Positions 8,636 to 18,752 are shown, counted from the first letter of the stretch. The stretch: DNA of 64,000 bases from Nonomuraea purpurea (GCF_042650645.1 NZ_JBHSBI010000014.1:186001-250000); one strand, 5' to 3'. The notes: generated from the letters alone by a model not told the origin. A program made the numbers and translations.

Positions 8636-10194
8636 TGTCACCCTGGCTTCCGATACTCATGGCGGTGCCCGTGGTGGGCGCCATCGTGGTGGCCCTGCTT
8701 CCCAAGGGCAGTGACAAGCTGGCCAAGCAGGTCACCCTGCTGGTCTCGCTGCTGGTGCTGGTTCTGACGGGCGTCATGGCCGCCGGGTTCAACCCGGGTG
8801 GCGAGCGGTTCCAGTTCAGGGCCGAGTACAACTGGATCCCGAGCTTCGGGGTCAAGTTCGGGGTCGGCGTCGACGGCGTGGCGCTCGTGCTGATCGCCCT
8901 GTCGGTGGTGCTGGTGCCGATCGTGGTGCTGGCCTCCTGGCACGACGCCGACGGGGTCAAGACCGCCGACGGCACCCTGATCACGCCGAAGCGGTCGGTG
9001 AAGACGTACTTCTCGCTGCTGCTGGTGCTGGAGACGATGATGATCGGCGTCTTCGCGGCGACCGACATCTTCCTGTTCTACGTCTTCTTCGAAGCCATGC
9101 TGATCCCGATGTACTTCATGATCGGCTCCTACGGCGGCGCCCAGCGGTCCTACGCGGCCGTCAAGTTCCTGCTGTACTCGCTGTTCGGCGGCCTGCTCAT
9201 GCTGGTCGCGGTCATCGGACTCTACGTGGTCGGCGGCAGCAAGACGTTCATGTTCCCCGAGCTCATCGGGGTCATCCAGGACCCTGCCATGCAGAAGTGG
9301 CTGTTCGCCGGGTTCTTCATCGCCTTCGCGATCAAGGCGCCGCTGTGGCCGGTGCACACCTGGCTGCCCGACGCCGCCGCGCAGGCTCCGGCCGGGGCCG
9401 CCGTGCTGCTGGTCGGCGTGCTGGACAAGGTCGGCACGTTCGGGATGTTGCGCTTCTGCCTGGAGCTGTTCCCCGACGCGGCCAAGGCGTTCACGATGCC
9501 GATCGTCGTACTGGCGATCATCAGCATCGTCTACGGCGCGATCGTTGCCATCGGGCAGACCGACATGAAGCGGCTCATCGCCTACACGTCGATCTCGCAC
9601 TTCGGCTTCATCGTGCTCGGCGTGTTCGCCATGTCCGACATCGCCTCGTCCGGCGCGGCCCTCTACATGGTCAACCACGGCTTCGCCACCGGCGCGCTGT
9701 TCCTGGCGGCAGGGTTCCTCATCGCCAGGCGCGGCTCGCCGTTCATCGGCGACTACGGCGGCGTGCAGAAGGTCGCCCCGCTGCTGGCGGGCTTCTTCCT
9801 GGTCGCCGGCCTGGCCGGGCTGTCGCTGCCGGGGTTGTCGTCGTTCGTCAGCGAGTTCATGGTCATGATCGGGACGTACTCGAGCACCGCCCACGGCTCC
9901 GGCGCGCTGTCCGTGGCCGCGATCATCTCCGCGGTGGCCGTGGTCCTGGCGGCCGTCTACATCCTGTGGATGGTGCAGCGGGTCCTGAACGGGCCGACGG
10001 CCGAGCCCGTCAAGGCCTTCAAGGACCTGAACGCGCGCGAGGTCTGGGTGCTGGCTCCGCTGGTCGCCCTCATCATCGGGTTCGGTTTCTTCCCCAAGCC
10101 GCTGCTCGATGTGATCAACCCGTCGGTGCAACACACGCTGACCAACGTGCACGTGCCCACCTCCACCATCGCTGAGAAGGGGACAGGCCAGTGA
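8635..10194 (+). CDS. nuoM: NADH-quinone oxidoreductase subunit M (Mrp-type antiporter-like)
   Basis: NuoM (519 aa) is the middle antiporter-like subunit. Recognisable segments are VDGVALVLIALSVVLVPIV, the conserved-glutamate helix FYVFFEAMLIPMYFMIGSYG, IKAPLWPVHTWLPDAAAQAP and the helix NHGFATGALFLAAGFL. The ATG at 8635 overlaps the nuoL stop by one base, and the stop overlaps the nuoN GTG. Starting further upstream would read into nuoL in another frame, so it was rejected. Confidence 0.96.
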   Translation: MSPWLPILMAVPVVGAIVVALLPKGSDKLAKQVTLLVSLLVLVLTGVMAAGFNPGGERFQFRAEYNWIPSFGVKFGVGVDGVALVLIALSVVLVPIVVLASWHDADGVKTADGTLITPKRSVKTYFSLLLVLETMMIGVFAATDIFLFYVFFEAMLIPMYFMIGSYGGAQRSYAAVKFLLYSLFGGLLMLVAVIGLYVVGGSKTFMFPELIGVIQDPAMQKWLFAGFFIAFAIKAPLWPVHTWLPDAAAQAPAGAAVLLVGVLDKVGTFGMLRFCLELFPDAAKAFTMPIVVLAIISIVYGAIVAIGQTDMKRLIAYTSISHFGFIVLGVFAMSDIASSGAALYMVNHGFATGALFLAAGFLIARRGSPFIGDYGGVQKVAPLLAGFFLVAGLAGLSLPGLSSFVSEFMVMIGTYSSTAHGSGALSVAAIISAVAVVLAAVYILWMVQRVLNGPTAEPVKAFKDLNAREVWVLAPLVALIIGFGFFPKPLLDVINPSVQHTLTNVHVPTSTIAEKGTGQ

Positions 10195-11777
10195 ACTCCA
10201 TCCCAGCGCCGACGATCGAGTACGGCACGCTGGCGCCGCTCCTGGTGGTCTTCGGCGCGGCCGTCATCGGCGTGCTCGTCGAGGCCTTCGCGCCGCGTTA
10301 CCTGCGCAAGTCCATCCATGTGCCGCTCACCCTGCTGAGCCTGTTCGGCGCGTTCGCGCTGGTGCTCGTGCAGGTCCTGCGCGGTCAGGTCTCGACGGTG
10401 GCCTCCGCCATGGGCGCGGTCGCGGTGGACGGCCCCGCGCTGTTCATCTGGGGCGTCATCCTCGTCCTGTCGTTCGTCTGCGTGCTGCTCATCAACGACG
10501 AGGGCCACTTCGTCGCCTCGGCGGCGGCCGTTCCCGGCAGCGCCGACGAGGAGGAGGCCGAGGCCGAGGGGAGCGGCGGGCACACCGAGGTGTACCCGCT
10601 GGTCCTGTTCGCGGTCGGCGGCATGCTGCTCTTCCCCGCCTCGCACGACCTGCTGATGATGTTCGTGGCCCTTGAGGTCATGTCGCTGCCGCTGTACCTG
10701 CTGTGCGGCCTGGCCCGCCGGCGTCGCCTGCTGTCGCAGGAGGCGTCGATGAAGTACTTCCTGCTGGGCGCGTTCTCCTCGGCGTTCTTCCTGTACGGCA
10801 TCGCGATGATCTACGGCTTCGCGGGCACCGTCTCGCTGCCGGGGATCAACCAGGCGCTGGCCTCCAACGCGCAGCTCGACCCGCTGCTGATGCTCGGCTT
10901 CTCACTGGTGGGCGTGGGCCTGCTGTTCAAGATCGGCGCGGCGCCCTTCCACGCCTGGAAGCCTGACGTCTACCAGGGCGCGCCGACCCCGATCACCGCG
11001 CTGATGGCCTCGGGCACGCTCGTCGCGGCCATCGGGGCCGTGCTGAGGGTGTTCTGGGTGGGTCTGGGCAACCTCGACTGGAACTGGCGGCCGGCCATCT
11101 GGGGCGTCGCCGCCCTGACGATGATCGTCGGCTCGATCCTGGCGATCACGCAGACCGAGATCAAGCGGATGCTCGCCTACTCCTCGATCGCCCACGCGGG
11201 CTTCCTGCTCGTGGGTGTGATGGCAACGTTCGGCACCGCCGAGCAGAACGCCGTCTCGCTCAAGGCGATCCTGTTCTACCTGGCGGTCTACGGCATCACC
11301 ACGGTCGGCGCGTTCGCCGTGGTCACGCTGGTGCGCGATCCGGGCGGCGAGGCGGGGCACCTGTCGCGCTGGGCCGGGCTCGGCAAGCGCGCCCCGATGC
11401 TGGCCGGGGTGTTCGCCTTCTTCCTGCTGGCCTTCGCCGGTATCCCGCTGACCAGCGGATTCTTCGGCAAGTACGCCGTGTTCGCCGCCGCGCTGAACAG
11501 CGGCACGCAGCCCGGCGACTCGATGGGCGGCTGGATGGCCGGCCTGGTCGTCGTGGGTGTCGTCGCCTCGGCGATCGCGGCGTTCTTCTACGTTCGTGTG
11601 ATCGTGCTGATGTTCTTCAGCGAGCCCGCCGCGGACGGTCCGGCGATCGCGGTGCCCAGCGCGGGCACCGTGGCCGTCATCGCCGTCTCGTTGCTGGTTA
11701 CCGTAGGAGTGGGGCTCTACCCGGAGTCCGTGCTCGGCATTGCCAACGACGCTGCTCGCAGCCTGTTCATCAGATAA
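10191..11777 (+). CDS. nuoN: NADH-quinone oxidoreductase subunit N (Mrp-type antiporter-like)
   Basis: NuoN (528 aa) is the proximal antiporter-like subunit and the last gene of the complex I operon. Motifs include FVALEVMSLPLYLLCGLARR (conserved Glu), KIGAAPFHAWKPDVYQGAPTP and KRMLAYSSIAHAGFLLVG. A hydrophilic loop rich in Glu and Ala (DEEEAEAEGSGG near residue 118) is inserted between early helices, a lineage-type insertion. The GTG start overlaps the nuoM TGA by 4 bp. Confidence 0.96.
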   Translation: MNSIPAPTIEYGTLAPLLVVFGAAVIGVLVEAFAPRYLRKSIHVPLTLLSLFGAFALVLVQVLRGQVSTVASAMGAVAVDGPALFIWGVILVLSFVCVLLINDEGHFVASAAAVPGSADEEEAEAEGSGGHTEVYPLVLFAVGGMLLFPASHDLLMMFVALEVMSLPLYLLCGLARRRRLLSQEASMKYFLLGAFSSAFFLYGIAMIYGFAGTVSLPGINQALASNAQLDPLLMLGFSLVGVGLLFKIGAAPFHAWKPDVYQGAPTPITALMASGTLVAAIGAVLRVFWVGLGNLDWNWRPAIWGVAALTMIVGSILAITQTEIKRMLAYSSIAHAGFLLVGVMATFGTAEQNAVSLKAILFYLAVYGITTVGAFAVVTLVRDPGGEAGHLSRWAGLGKRAPMLAGVFAFFLLAFAGIPLTSGFFGKYAVFAAALNSGTQPGDSMGGWMAGLVVVGVVASAIAAFFYVRVIVLMFFSEPAADGPAIAVPSAGTVAVIAVSLLVTVGVGLYPESVLGIANDAARSLFIR

Positions 11778-11788
11778 GGGGATTTCGT

Positions 11789-12778
11789 ATGTCTGCGCCT
11801 CCCGTGGTTGACCTTCCCATCGAGGACGAGCGGTTGGCGCAGGACGTGGCCAACGGACTGGCCGCGGTCGAGAAACTCCTGCGCTCGTCGGTGGAGAGTG
11901 AGGACGCCTTCGTCACGGAGGCGTCCAAGCACCTCATCGAGGCCGGTGGCAAGCGCTTTCGTACGCTGATGGTGCTGCTGGCCGCGCAGTTCGGTGATCC
12001 GTCCGCGCCGGGTGTGGTGCCCGGCGCGGTGGTGATCGAGCTGACCCACCTGGGCTCGCTCTACCATGACGACGTCATGGACGAGGCCCCGGTACGCCGG
12101 GGCTCGCCGTCCGCGAACGCCCGGTGGGACAACACCGTGGCGATCCTGACCGGCGACTACCTGTTCGCCCAGGCCTCCGACCTGCTCGCCGACCTCGGTC
12201 CCGAGCTGATCCGCATCCAGGCTCAGACGTTCTCCCGCCTCGTCCAGGGGCAGATCCGCGAGACCGTCGGGCCGCGCGACGGTGAGGACCCCGTCGCCCA
12301 CTACCTGAGCGTGCTGGCCGACAAGACCGGCTCCCTGATCGCCGCCTCCGGCCGGTTCGGGGCGCTGCTGTCCGGCGCTCCCGCGGACGTGGAGGAGCGG
12401 CTGAGCCGTGCGTGCGAGGCGATCGGGGTGGCCTGGCAGCTTGGGGACGACCTGCTGGACGTGGCCTCCACCGGTGCTCAGTCGGGCAAGACGCCCGGCA
12501 CGGACCTGCGCGAGGGCGTCAGGACGCTTCCGGTCCTGTACGCGCTGGCCTCCGGTGAGCAGTCGCGCCTGACCACGCTGCTGTCGGGCCCGGTGGCCGA
12601 GGAGGACGTGGAAGAGACGCTGACCCTGCTGCGCGCCCACACGGGGATGGCGCGGGCGCGGGAGGAGCTGGGAGCGTGGGTGGACCGGGCCCGCGACGAC
12701 ATTTCCGGCTTGCCCGACATTCCGGCTAGGGATGCCTTTTCGGCGCTATGTGACTACGTGGTCGAGCGTTCCGGCTGA
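11789..12778 (+). CDS. Trans-polyprenyl diphosphate synthase (menaquinone side chain)
   Basis: This 329-residue all-trans prenyl diphosphate synthase condenses isopentenyl diphosphate onto an allylic primer. The first Asp-rich motif is HDDVMDEA (in SLYHDDVMDEAPVRRG) and the second is QLGDDLLDVA; the GGKRFRTLM segment is the substrate-binding GGKR motif. The ATG at 11789 lies 11 bp after nuoN, so it is probably in the nuo transcript. In actinobacteria a hepta-, octa- or nonaprenyl synthase often sits here and supplies the menaquinone tail, matching the complex I electron acceptor. Chain length cannot be fixed by eye. Its last 25 bp overlap the convergent rarD-like gene. Confidence 0.9.
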   Translation: MSAPPVVDLPIEDERLAQDVANGLAAVEKLLRSSVESEDAFVTEASKHLIEAGGKRFRTLMVLLAAQFGDPSAPGVVPGAVVIELTHLGSLYHDDVMDEAPVRRGSPSANARWDNTVAILTGDYLFAQASDLLADLGPELIRIQAQTFSRLVQGQIRETVGPRDGEDPVAHYLSVLADKTGSLIAASGRFGALLSGAPADVEERLSRACEAIGVAWQLGDDLLDVASTGAQSGKTPGTDLREGVRTLPVLYALASGEQSRLTTLLSGPVAEEDVEETLTLLRAHTGMARAREELGAWVDRARDDISGLPDIPARDAFSALCDYVVERSG

Positions 12779-13707
12779 TCGGCCACCTGGTCGAGCGCGT
12801 TCCTCCTGACCCGGGCGGCGGCCCGCGCCGTCCGGAAACCGTCGAACGTGAAGATCGCCAGCGCCACCCACACGATCGAGAACCCGATCCACCGGCTCGG
12901 CGGCATGACCTCCTTGGCGACTAGCACCCCGCAGGCGAACTGCAGAATCGGCGCGATGTACTGCAGCAGGCCCATGGTGCTGAGCGGCACCCTGATGGCC
13001 GCCGCGCCGAAGCAGAGCAGCGGCACCGCCGTGACGATCCCGGCCCCGACGAGCAGCACCGCGTGCCAGGCCCCTTCGTGCGCGAACGTGGCCGTGCCCG
13101 TCCCCTGCAGGAAGAGCAGGTAACCGAGGGCCGGGAGCAGCAGCACCAGCGTCTCCACCGCCAGGCTCTCGGTGGCCGCCACGTTCGCCTGCTTCTTGAC
13201 CAGGCCGTACACGCCGAAGGACATCGCCAGCGTGAGCGCGATCCACGGCAGACGCCCGTAGTCGAGGGTCAGCACCAGCACCGCCAGCGCGCCGAACCCC
13301 ACCGCCACCCACTGCAACGGCCGCAGCCGCTCGCGCAGCAGCACCACCCCGAACAGCACGCTGACCAGAGGATTGATGAAGTACCCCAGCGCGCTCTCCA
13401 CCACGTGGCCGGTGTTGACCGCGTAGATGTAGGTGCCCCAGTTCACGGTCACGAACACGGCCGCCAGGGTCAGCAGCGCCAGCTTCCTCGGCTGCCTGGC
13501 CAACTCCTTGATCCAGGACCAGTGCCTGCGGACGGTCAGTGCGACGGCGACGACGAGCAGCGACCAGACCATGCGGTGGGCGAGGATCTCGACGGCCCCG
13601 GAGGGCTTGAGCAGTGGCCAGTAGAGGGGGAACAGGCCCCACATGGAGTAGGCGGCGATCCCGAACAACACACCGCGCCGTAGGTCAGGCATGAACCCAA
13701 TTTTCAA
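12754..13707 (-). CDS. rarD: RarD-type EamA/DMT superfamily permease
   Basis: A 317-residue integral membrane protein with about ten hydrophobic helices in two EamA halves. The N-terminal signature GIAAYSMWGLFPLYWPLLK followed by EILAHRMVWS is characteristic of RarD, a drug/metabolite transporter subfamily of uncertain substrate. A TTG start at 13707 is favoured because AAAGGTGG lies six bases upstream of it; the alternative ATG at 13692 has no good ribosome site. The upstream sequence is unusually AT-rich, as expected for a promoter. The 3' end runs 25 bp into the end of the prenyl synthase gene (convergent overlap). Confidence 0.88.
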   Translation of the reverse strand: MKIGFMPDLRRGVLFGIAAYSMWGLFPLYWPLLKPSGAVEILAHRMVWSLLVVAVALTVRRHWSWIKELARQPRKLALLTLAAVFVTVNWGTYIYAVNTGHVVESALGYFINPLVSVLFGVVLLRERLRPLQWVAVGFGALAVLVLTLDYGRLPWIALTLAMSFGVYGLVKKQANVAATESLAVETLVLLLPALGYLLFLQGTGTATFAHEGAWHAVLLVGAGIVTAVPLLCFGAAAIRVPLSTMGLLQYIAPILQFACGVLVAKEVMPPSRWIGFSIVWVALAIFTFDGFRTARAAARVRRNALDQVADQPERSTT

Positions 13708-13816
13708 GCATTACCACCTTTAAACACAAATTTCATCTTCTGCACGGAAATGTGAAGCGGTCCTAAAGCGTTGCCCGCTATGTACGCTGTTGTAAGACCG
13801 GTATGGAGGTACTGCC

Positions 13817-14482
<666 letters not shown>

Positions 14483-14498
14483 CAAGCTCTTCTGAGCG

Positions 14499-15317
14499 CT
14501 AGGGCTTGGCCGCGGGGGTGAGCACCTCCACGCCGCTCGCCTTAAGGGCGCCCCGCAGGTCGGGTGGCGGTGCGGCATCGGTGATCAGGTAGTCGGCAGC
14601 GCCTAGTTCCGATACTTGGGCGAACAGGCGGCGGCCGAATTTGGAGGAGTCGGCGAGGATCGCCACGCGGGCCGCACGGGAGATCATCTCCTGCATCATC
14701 GCGGCCTCGGCGAGGTTGCTCGTCGTGTAGCCGGCGTCGGCGGCGACCGCGCCGACGCCGATCAGCGCCAGATCGCAGCTGATGTCCAGCTCGGCGCCGG
14801 CGTTGGCGCGGAAGCTGACCGGGCCGATCGTGGCGAGGGTGAGCGCGCGCACCGCGCCGCCGAAGACGTAGATGTCGCGGATGGCCGTAGGCGGGAGCGC
14901 GCTCGGCACCAGCAGATTGTTCGTCGCCACCGTGAGGTCGCGGTGCTGGCCCAGACTGCGGGCGAGCGCAAGGGTGGTCGTCCCGCCGTTGATCATGATA
15001 GTCGAGCCGTCGTCGACCAGTGTCGCGGCCAGTGCCCCGATCTTCTCCTTCTCCTGCTCCTGCACGGCAAGCCGCTGGTCGACGGCGCGGTCGGTGCGGG
15101 AGACCATGGACAGGCTGACAGCGCCGCCGTATGTACGCACGAGGATGCCCTCGGCGGCCAGCTGATCGAGATCGCGTCGTACGGTGTCGATGGAGACGCC
15201 GAAGCGCTCGGCGAGCTCGCCCACCGTGACCTGGCCGGTGTCGGCCACGTACGCGGCCAGCTGAGCTTTGCGCCCGGCGGGTAGGTGGCGCTGCCGCTCG
15301 TCCTTGTCAACGCTCAC
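14499..15317 (-). CDS. DeoR-family transcriptional regulator of the adjacent sugar operon
   Basis: A 272-residue DeoR-type repressor. The N-terminal winged helix-turn-helix is visible in QVTVGELAERFGVSIDTVRR followed by DLDQLAAEGILVRTYGGA. The rest is a DeoR sensor domain of the phosphosugar-isomerase-like fold, with INGGTTTLALARSL and IGVGAVAADAGYTTSNLAEA. The GTG start at 15317 has a strong AAGGGGG ribosome site six bases upstream; an in-frame upstream ATG at 15392 would add 25 poorly structured residues. The gene is divergent from the ABC sugar operon, so it most likely represses that operon and responds to a phosphorylated sugar made by it. Confidence 0.9.
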   Translation of the reverse strand: MSVDKDERQRHLPAGRKAQLAAYVADTGQVTVGELAERFGVSIDTVRRDLDQLAAEGILVRTYGGAVSLSMVSRTDRAVDQRLAVQEQEKEKIGALAATLVDDGSTIMINGGTTTLALARSLGQHRDLTVATNNLLVPSALPPTAIRDIYVFGGAVRALTLATIGPVSFRANAGAELDISCDLALIGVGAVAADAGYTTSNLAEAAMMQEMISRAARVAILADSSKFGRRLFAQVSELGAADYLITDAAPPPDLRGALKASGVEVLTPAAKP

Positions 15318-15532
15318 TGATTCCCCCTTGTCAGTGCGGCAGTATTCCACAAGTCCGCGCCTACTGGGCACAATGCCGCATAGAACTGCCAAGAGCCGCA
15401 GTGGTGGGCAGGGCTGGCCGAAGGCCGGTAGCGGCGGGGAAATCTACAGATCGGAGGGCGGCAGTGGGGCGCCGGATCTTGCTTCATGGCACCACATTAT
15501 GCCGTACTTCGCATCTTTTTGCTGTTCTTCTC

Positions 15533-15562
15533 TTGTCGGCATCCGTAACACGCTGCTAACGT
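15533..15562 (+). promoter_or_regulatory. Candidate promoter of the sugar ABC operon
   Basis: A TTGTCG box at 15533-15538 and a TAACGT box at 15557-15562 are separated by 18 bp and lie about 50 bp before the binding-protein ATG, which has its own AAGGAG ribosome site at 15603-15608. The divergent 297-bp region (15318-15614) also has short GGCA/TGCC-type inverted repeats, for example GGCACAATGCC, that could be DeoR operators, but none is strong enough to call. Seen by eye only. Confidence 0.4.
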
Positions 15563-15614
15563 GACGGCCAACTCGGCAGAGGACGGAAAGATCTCGATGT
15601 AGAAGGAGCCCGTC

Positions 15615-16904
15615 ATGGCGGTTGGTGCAACCCGGATGAGGCGAGTGATGGGGGTAGCGACAGCGGCTGCGACGGTCGCGCTCGTGGCGGCGTGTGGCTC
15701 GGGCGCCTCAAGCGACACCGCCTCGGACGGCAGCGTGACGCTGGAGTTCGCCCAGTGGTGGGGGGCCGAGCTCCCGGCCGGGGAGTTCGACAAGATCGTT
15801 AACGATTTCACCGCTCAGAACCCGAAGATCAAGATCAAGCTGCTGAGCGCGCCGTACGCTTCGACGAAGCAGCAGCTGATCACCGGCGCCGCGTCGAAGA
15901 CCCTGCCCGACGTGGTGGGCCTCGACGGCGCCTGGGTCAACGACTTCGCCAAGCAGGGCGCAATCACCGATCTGTCCAAGCTGATGGCCGACGCGAACTA
16001 CGACGCCAGCCAGCTCGCCAGTCAGGTGCAGGTCAAGGGCAAGACCAACATGATCCCGGTGGTCAACTTCGTCTACCCACTCTTCGTCAACAAGGACCTG
16101 CTCACCAAGGCCGGCGTCGCCAAGGTGCCCACCACGCGCACCCAGTTCCTCGACGCGGCCAAGAAGATCAGCGCAACCGGCAGTGACGTGAAGGGCTGGG
16201 CGCTCCCGCTCGACACCGCCGTCCCCAACGGCATCCAGAACGACGTCATGTCCTGGCTCTGGGCGTCCGGCGGCAGCATGCTGACCAACGGCAAGCCCAA
16301 CCTGACCAGCGCGCCGGTCAAGAGCGCGGTCGAGTATGTGAAGAGCCTGAACGACGCGGGCGTCATCGCCCCCGGCTCGCTCACCATGAAAGAACAGGAC
16401 AAGGTCGAGAAGTTCACCAACGGCCAGATCGGCATGATGATCGACTCGCTCGCGCACATCAACCTGATCAAGAAGAACAAGCCGGATCTGAACTTCGAGG
16501 TGGCGGCCCTTCCGGCCGAGGACGGCTACACCGGCAAGCGCGGCATCCCGTACGCGTCGTGGGGTATCGGCATCTCCAGCTCCACCGAGCACAAGGCCGA
16601 GGCGTTCAAGTTCGTGTCCTACCTGCTCAGCCAGGAGACCAACGCGAAGCTGAGCACGATCGCGAACGGCTTCCCGGGTAACAAGAATGCCCAGCCCGAC
16701 TTCAGCAACAGTGACCCGCTGTTCAAGACCGCTTTCGACATCTACCAGCAGGGCTACCCCGCCAACGAGTTCGTCGGCCTGCCCAAGTCCGAGGACCTGA
16801 TGCGCAGCTTCGACGAGCAGCTCCAGCTCGTGCTGACCGGCAAGACGAGTGTCGACGCTGCCCTCGCCAAGTCGCAGGAGTCCTGGTCCTCGGTGATCGG
16901 GTAG
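15615..16904 (+). CDS. Sugar ABC transporter substrate-binding lipoprotein
   Basis: This 429-residue extracellular binding protein belongs to family 1 (COG1653, MalE-like). It begins with a basic n-region, a hydrophobic helix and a lipobox LVAAC, so it should be cleaved and lipidated at the Cys near residue 22. The mature part has the typical VTLEFAQWWGAELPAGEFDK start and a later KNKPDLNFEVAALP segment. It is the first gene of the operon with the permeases 16960-18752. The substrate is unknown, but neighbours encoding a ketose-bisphosphate aldolase, a sugar kinase and ManA point to a hexose or small oligosaccharide. Confidence 0.93.
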   Translation: MAVGATRMRRVMGVATAAATVALVAACGSGASSDTASDGSVTLEFAQWWGAELPAGEFDKIVNDFTAQNPKIKIKLLSAPYASTKQQLITGAASKTLPDVVGLDGAWVNDFAKQGAITDLSKLMADANYDASQLASQVQVKGKTNMIPVVNFVYPLFVNKDLLTKAGVAKVPTTRTQFLDAAKKISATGSDVKGWALPLDTAVPNGIQNDVMSWLWASGGSMLTNGKPNLTSAPVKSAVEYVKSLNDAGVIAPGSLTMKEQDKVEKFTNGQIGMMIDSLAHINLIKKNKPDLNFEVAALPAEDGYTGKRGIPYASWGIGISSSTEHKAEAFKFVSYLLSQETNAKLSTIANGFPGNKNAQPDFSNSDPLFKTAFDIYQQGYPANEFVGLPKSEDLMRSFDEQLQLVLTGKTSVDAALAKSQESWSSVIG

Positions 16905-16906
16905 CC

Positions 16907-16935
16907 CGCCTGGGCGCCGTGCCGGTCCCCAGGCG
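16907..16935 (+). other. Intercistronic stem-loop after the binding-protein gene
   Basis: CGCCTGGG (16907-16914) and CCCAGGCG (16928-16935) form a perfect 8-bp stem around a 13-base loop, three bases after the stop codon. It has no U-tract. Hairpins of this kind after binding-protein genes are known to stabilise the upstream message and give more binding protein than permease; that role is inferred here. Confidence 0.5.
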
Positions 16936-16959
16936 CGGCGCGCGATCAAGGAGAAAGCG

Positions 16960-17901
16960 ATGACATCCGTGACGGCACCCAAGCCGGCGGCGCCCACCGA
17001 GGAACGGGTCACACCCGGCCGGACCCGCTCCATCCTGGCCAGGCGCCTGATCCCGTACGGCTATCTGTCCCCCACGGTGCTTTTGATCGTGGTCCTGATG
17101 GTGGTCCCCATCGTCATGGTGATCAGCTACTCGTTCCAGGACAACGTGATCGTCCAGGAGAACCCGGTGTTCGCCGGGTTCGCCAACTACACCAAGGTGC
17201 TCACCGACCCGAACTTCCTGGCGGCGCTGACGAACACCGCCATCTTCATCACGGTCAGCACCGTGGCCCACCTGGTCCTCGGCCTGGCCTTCGCGATGAT
17301 GCTCAACACCCAGTTGCTGGGCGGGGTCACCAAGGCCGTTTTCCGAATCGTCTACATCCTGCCCTGGCTGTTCACGATCGCGGTGATCGCCGTCATCTGG
17401 CGGCTGCTGCTCGACCCGTCCGGTGTGGTCAACTACGTCCTGCACACGTTGGGTCTCATTCAGGAGGGCGTGAACTGGCTCGGCGACCCGGGCAAGGCGC
17501 TCTGGGCGGTCACGTTCGTCAACATCTGGTCCGGCTACCCGTTCTTCATGATCAGCCTGCTCGCCGCGCTGCAGGGCATCCCCAACGACCTGTACGAAGC
17601 GGCCGCGGTAGACGGGACGAACTGGGTTCGGCGATTTATTCACGTAACGCTGCCCCAACTGCGACCGGTGATGGTCAGCATGGGAGTGCTCGACCTGATC
17701 TGGACGTCCCAGCAGTTCGCACTGATCTGGATGACGACCGGCGGCGGGCCGCTGCACGCCACCGAGATGCTCAGCACCTACACCTACAAGCAAGCCTTCA
17801 GCGAGTACGAGTTCGCGACCGCGTCCGCCGCCGCCGTGATCGTGCTGCTGCTGACGATGATCCTGGCCTTCTTCTACGTACGCCAGCAAAGGGAGCGGTG
17901 A
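16960..17901 (+). CDS. Sugar ABC transporter permease (MalF/UgpA type)
   Basis: A 313-residue membrane permease of the binding-protein-dependent family with six main helices. The EAA loop that contacts the ATPase is visible as EAAAVDGTNWVRRFIHVTLP near residues 212-231. The cytoplasmic N-terminal leader is rich in Pro, Thr and Arg. A ribosome site (AAGGAGAAAG) precedes the ATG. Its last bases overlap a possible GTG start of the second permease. Confidence 0.94.
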   Translation: MTSVTAPKPAAPTEERVTPGRTRSILARRLIPYGYLSPTVLLIVVLMVVPIVMVISYSFQDNVIVQENPVFAGFANYTKVLTDPNFLAALTNTAIFITVSTVAHLVLGLAFAMMLNTQLLGGVTKAVFRIVYILPWLFTIAVIAVIWRLLLDPSGVVNYVLHTLGLIQEGVNWLGDPGKALWAVTFVNIWSGYPFFMISLLAALQGIPNDLYEAAAVDGTNWVRRFIHVTLPQLRPVMVSMGVLDLIWTSQQFALIWMTTGGGPLHATEMLSTYTYKQAFSEYEFATASAAAVIVLLLTMILAFFYVRQQRER

Positions 17902-17906
17902 GACGC

Positions 17907-18752
17907 ATGGCCACCACCATCAAGACCCGTCGCACCCTCGCCAAGGCCGGCGTCATCACCGGCCTCGTCATCGGCGGGCTGTTCGCCGGCCTGCCAGTCC
18001 TGTGGCTGCTGTCCACCTCGTTCAAGAGCAACGGAGAAGTCTTCCAGAATCCGCCGAAGCTCATCACCGGCAGCTTCTCGTTCGACGCCTACTGGGAGAT
18101 CTTGGGCAACGGTGCCCAGCTGCAGTTCTTCCTCAACAGCTACATCGTCGCCTTCGCGGTGACCATCCTGACGCTGCTGGTGGCCGTCCTGGCCGGGTTC
18201 GCATTCAGCCGCTTCACGTTCCCGTTCCAGAAGACCATCAACGCCGTGATCGTCAGCGTCCAGGCGGTGCCGCCGATCACGCTCGTCATTCCGTACTTCG
18301 GGCTCGTCGTCGCGCTCGGGCTGTACAACACCTATCCCGGTCTGATCCTCACGCACATGGTGTTCACCCTCCCGTACGCGATCATCATGATCACCGCGTA
18401 CCTGAACACGCTGCCACGAGAGCTGGACGAGTCCGTCAAGGTCGACGGCGGCACCAACTGGACCGCGCTGTGGCGGATCCTGGTACCGATCTCGGTGCCC
18501 GGTCTGATCGCGGTCGGCGTGTACACGTTCATGATCTCGTGGAACGAGTACCTGTTCGCGCTCACTCTGACCCGTACCGACGACATGCGCACCGTGCCGA
18601 TCGGCATCCAACTGCTCATGGGCCAGCACTCGTACGAGTGGAATCAGATGATGGCGATGAGCATCCTTGGGTCCATTCCGGTCCTCCTCCTCTTCCTCCT
18701 GTTCCAGCGACGGTTCATCGGCGGGCTCACCGCCGGCGCCGTCAAGGCCTGA
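17907..18752 (+). CDS. Sugar ABC transporter permease (MalG/UgpE type)
   Basis: The second permease subunit (281 aa), with six helices and the EAA-like loop ESVKVDGGTNWTALWRILVP. I prefer the ATG at 17907 over the GTG at 17898 because the GGGAG ribosome site (17891-17895) is too close to the GTG. No ATP-binding subunit follows. Sugar importers of actinomycetes commonly borrow the multiple-sugar ATPase MsiK encoded elsewhere, so the missing gene does not imply a broken transporter. Confidence 0.92.
   Translation: MATTIKTRRTLAKAGVITGLVIGGLFAGLPVLWLLSTSFKSNGEVFQNPPKLITGSFSFDAYWEILGNGAQLQFFLNSYIVAFAVTILTLLVAVLAGFAFSRFTFPFQKTINAVIVSVQAVPPITLVIPYFGLVVALGLYNTYPGLILTHMVFTLPYAIIMITAYLNTLPRELDESVKVDGGTNWTALWRILVPISVPGLIAVGVYTFMISWNEYLFALTLTRTDDMRTVPIGIQLLMGQHSYEWNQMMAMSILGSIPVLLLFLLFQRRFIGGLTAGAVKA

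Noticed and set aside
6314..8641. Minus-strand open frame of 775 codons over nuoL
   Set aside because: Antisense to nuoL, rich in Asp, His, Gln and Arg, with no domain pattern.
15796..15807. Perfect palindrome ATCGTTAACGAT inside the binding-protein gene
   Set aside because: It lies in coding sequence over a conserved protein segment and has no repeat elsewhere in the operon, so a chance match is the better explanation.
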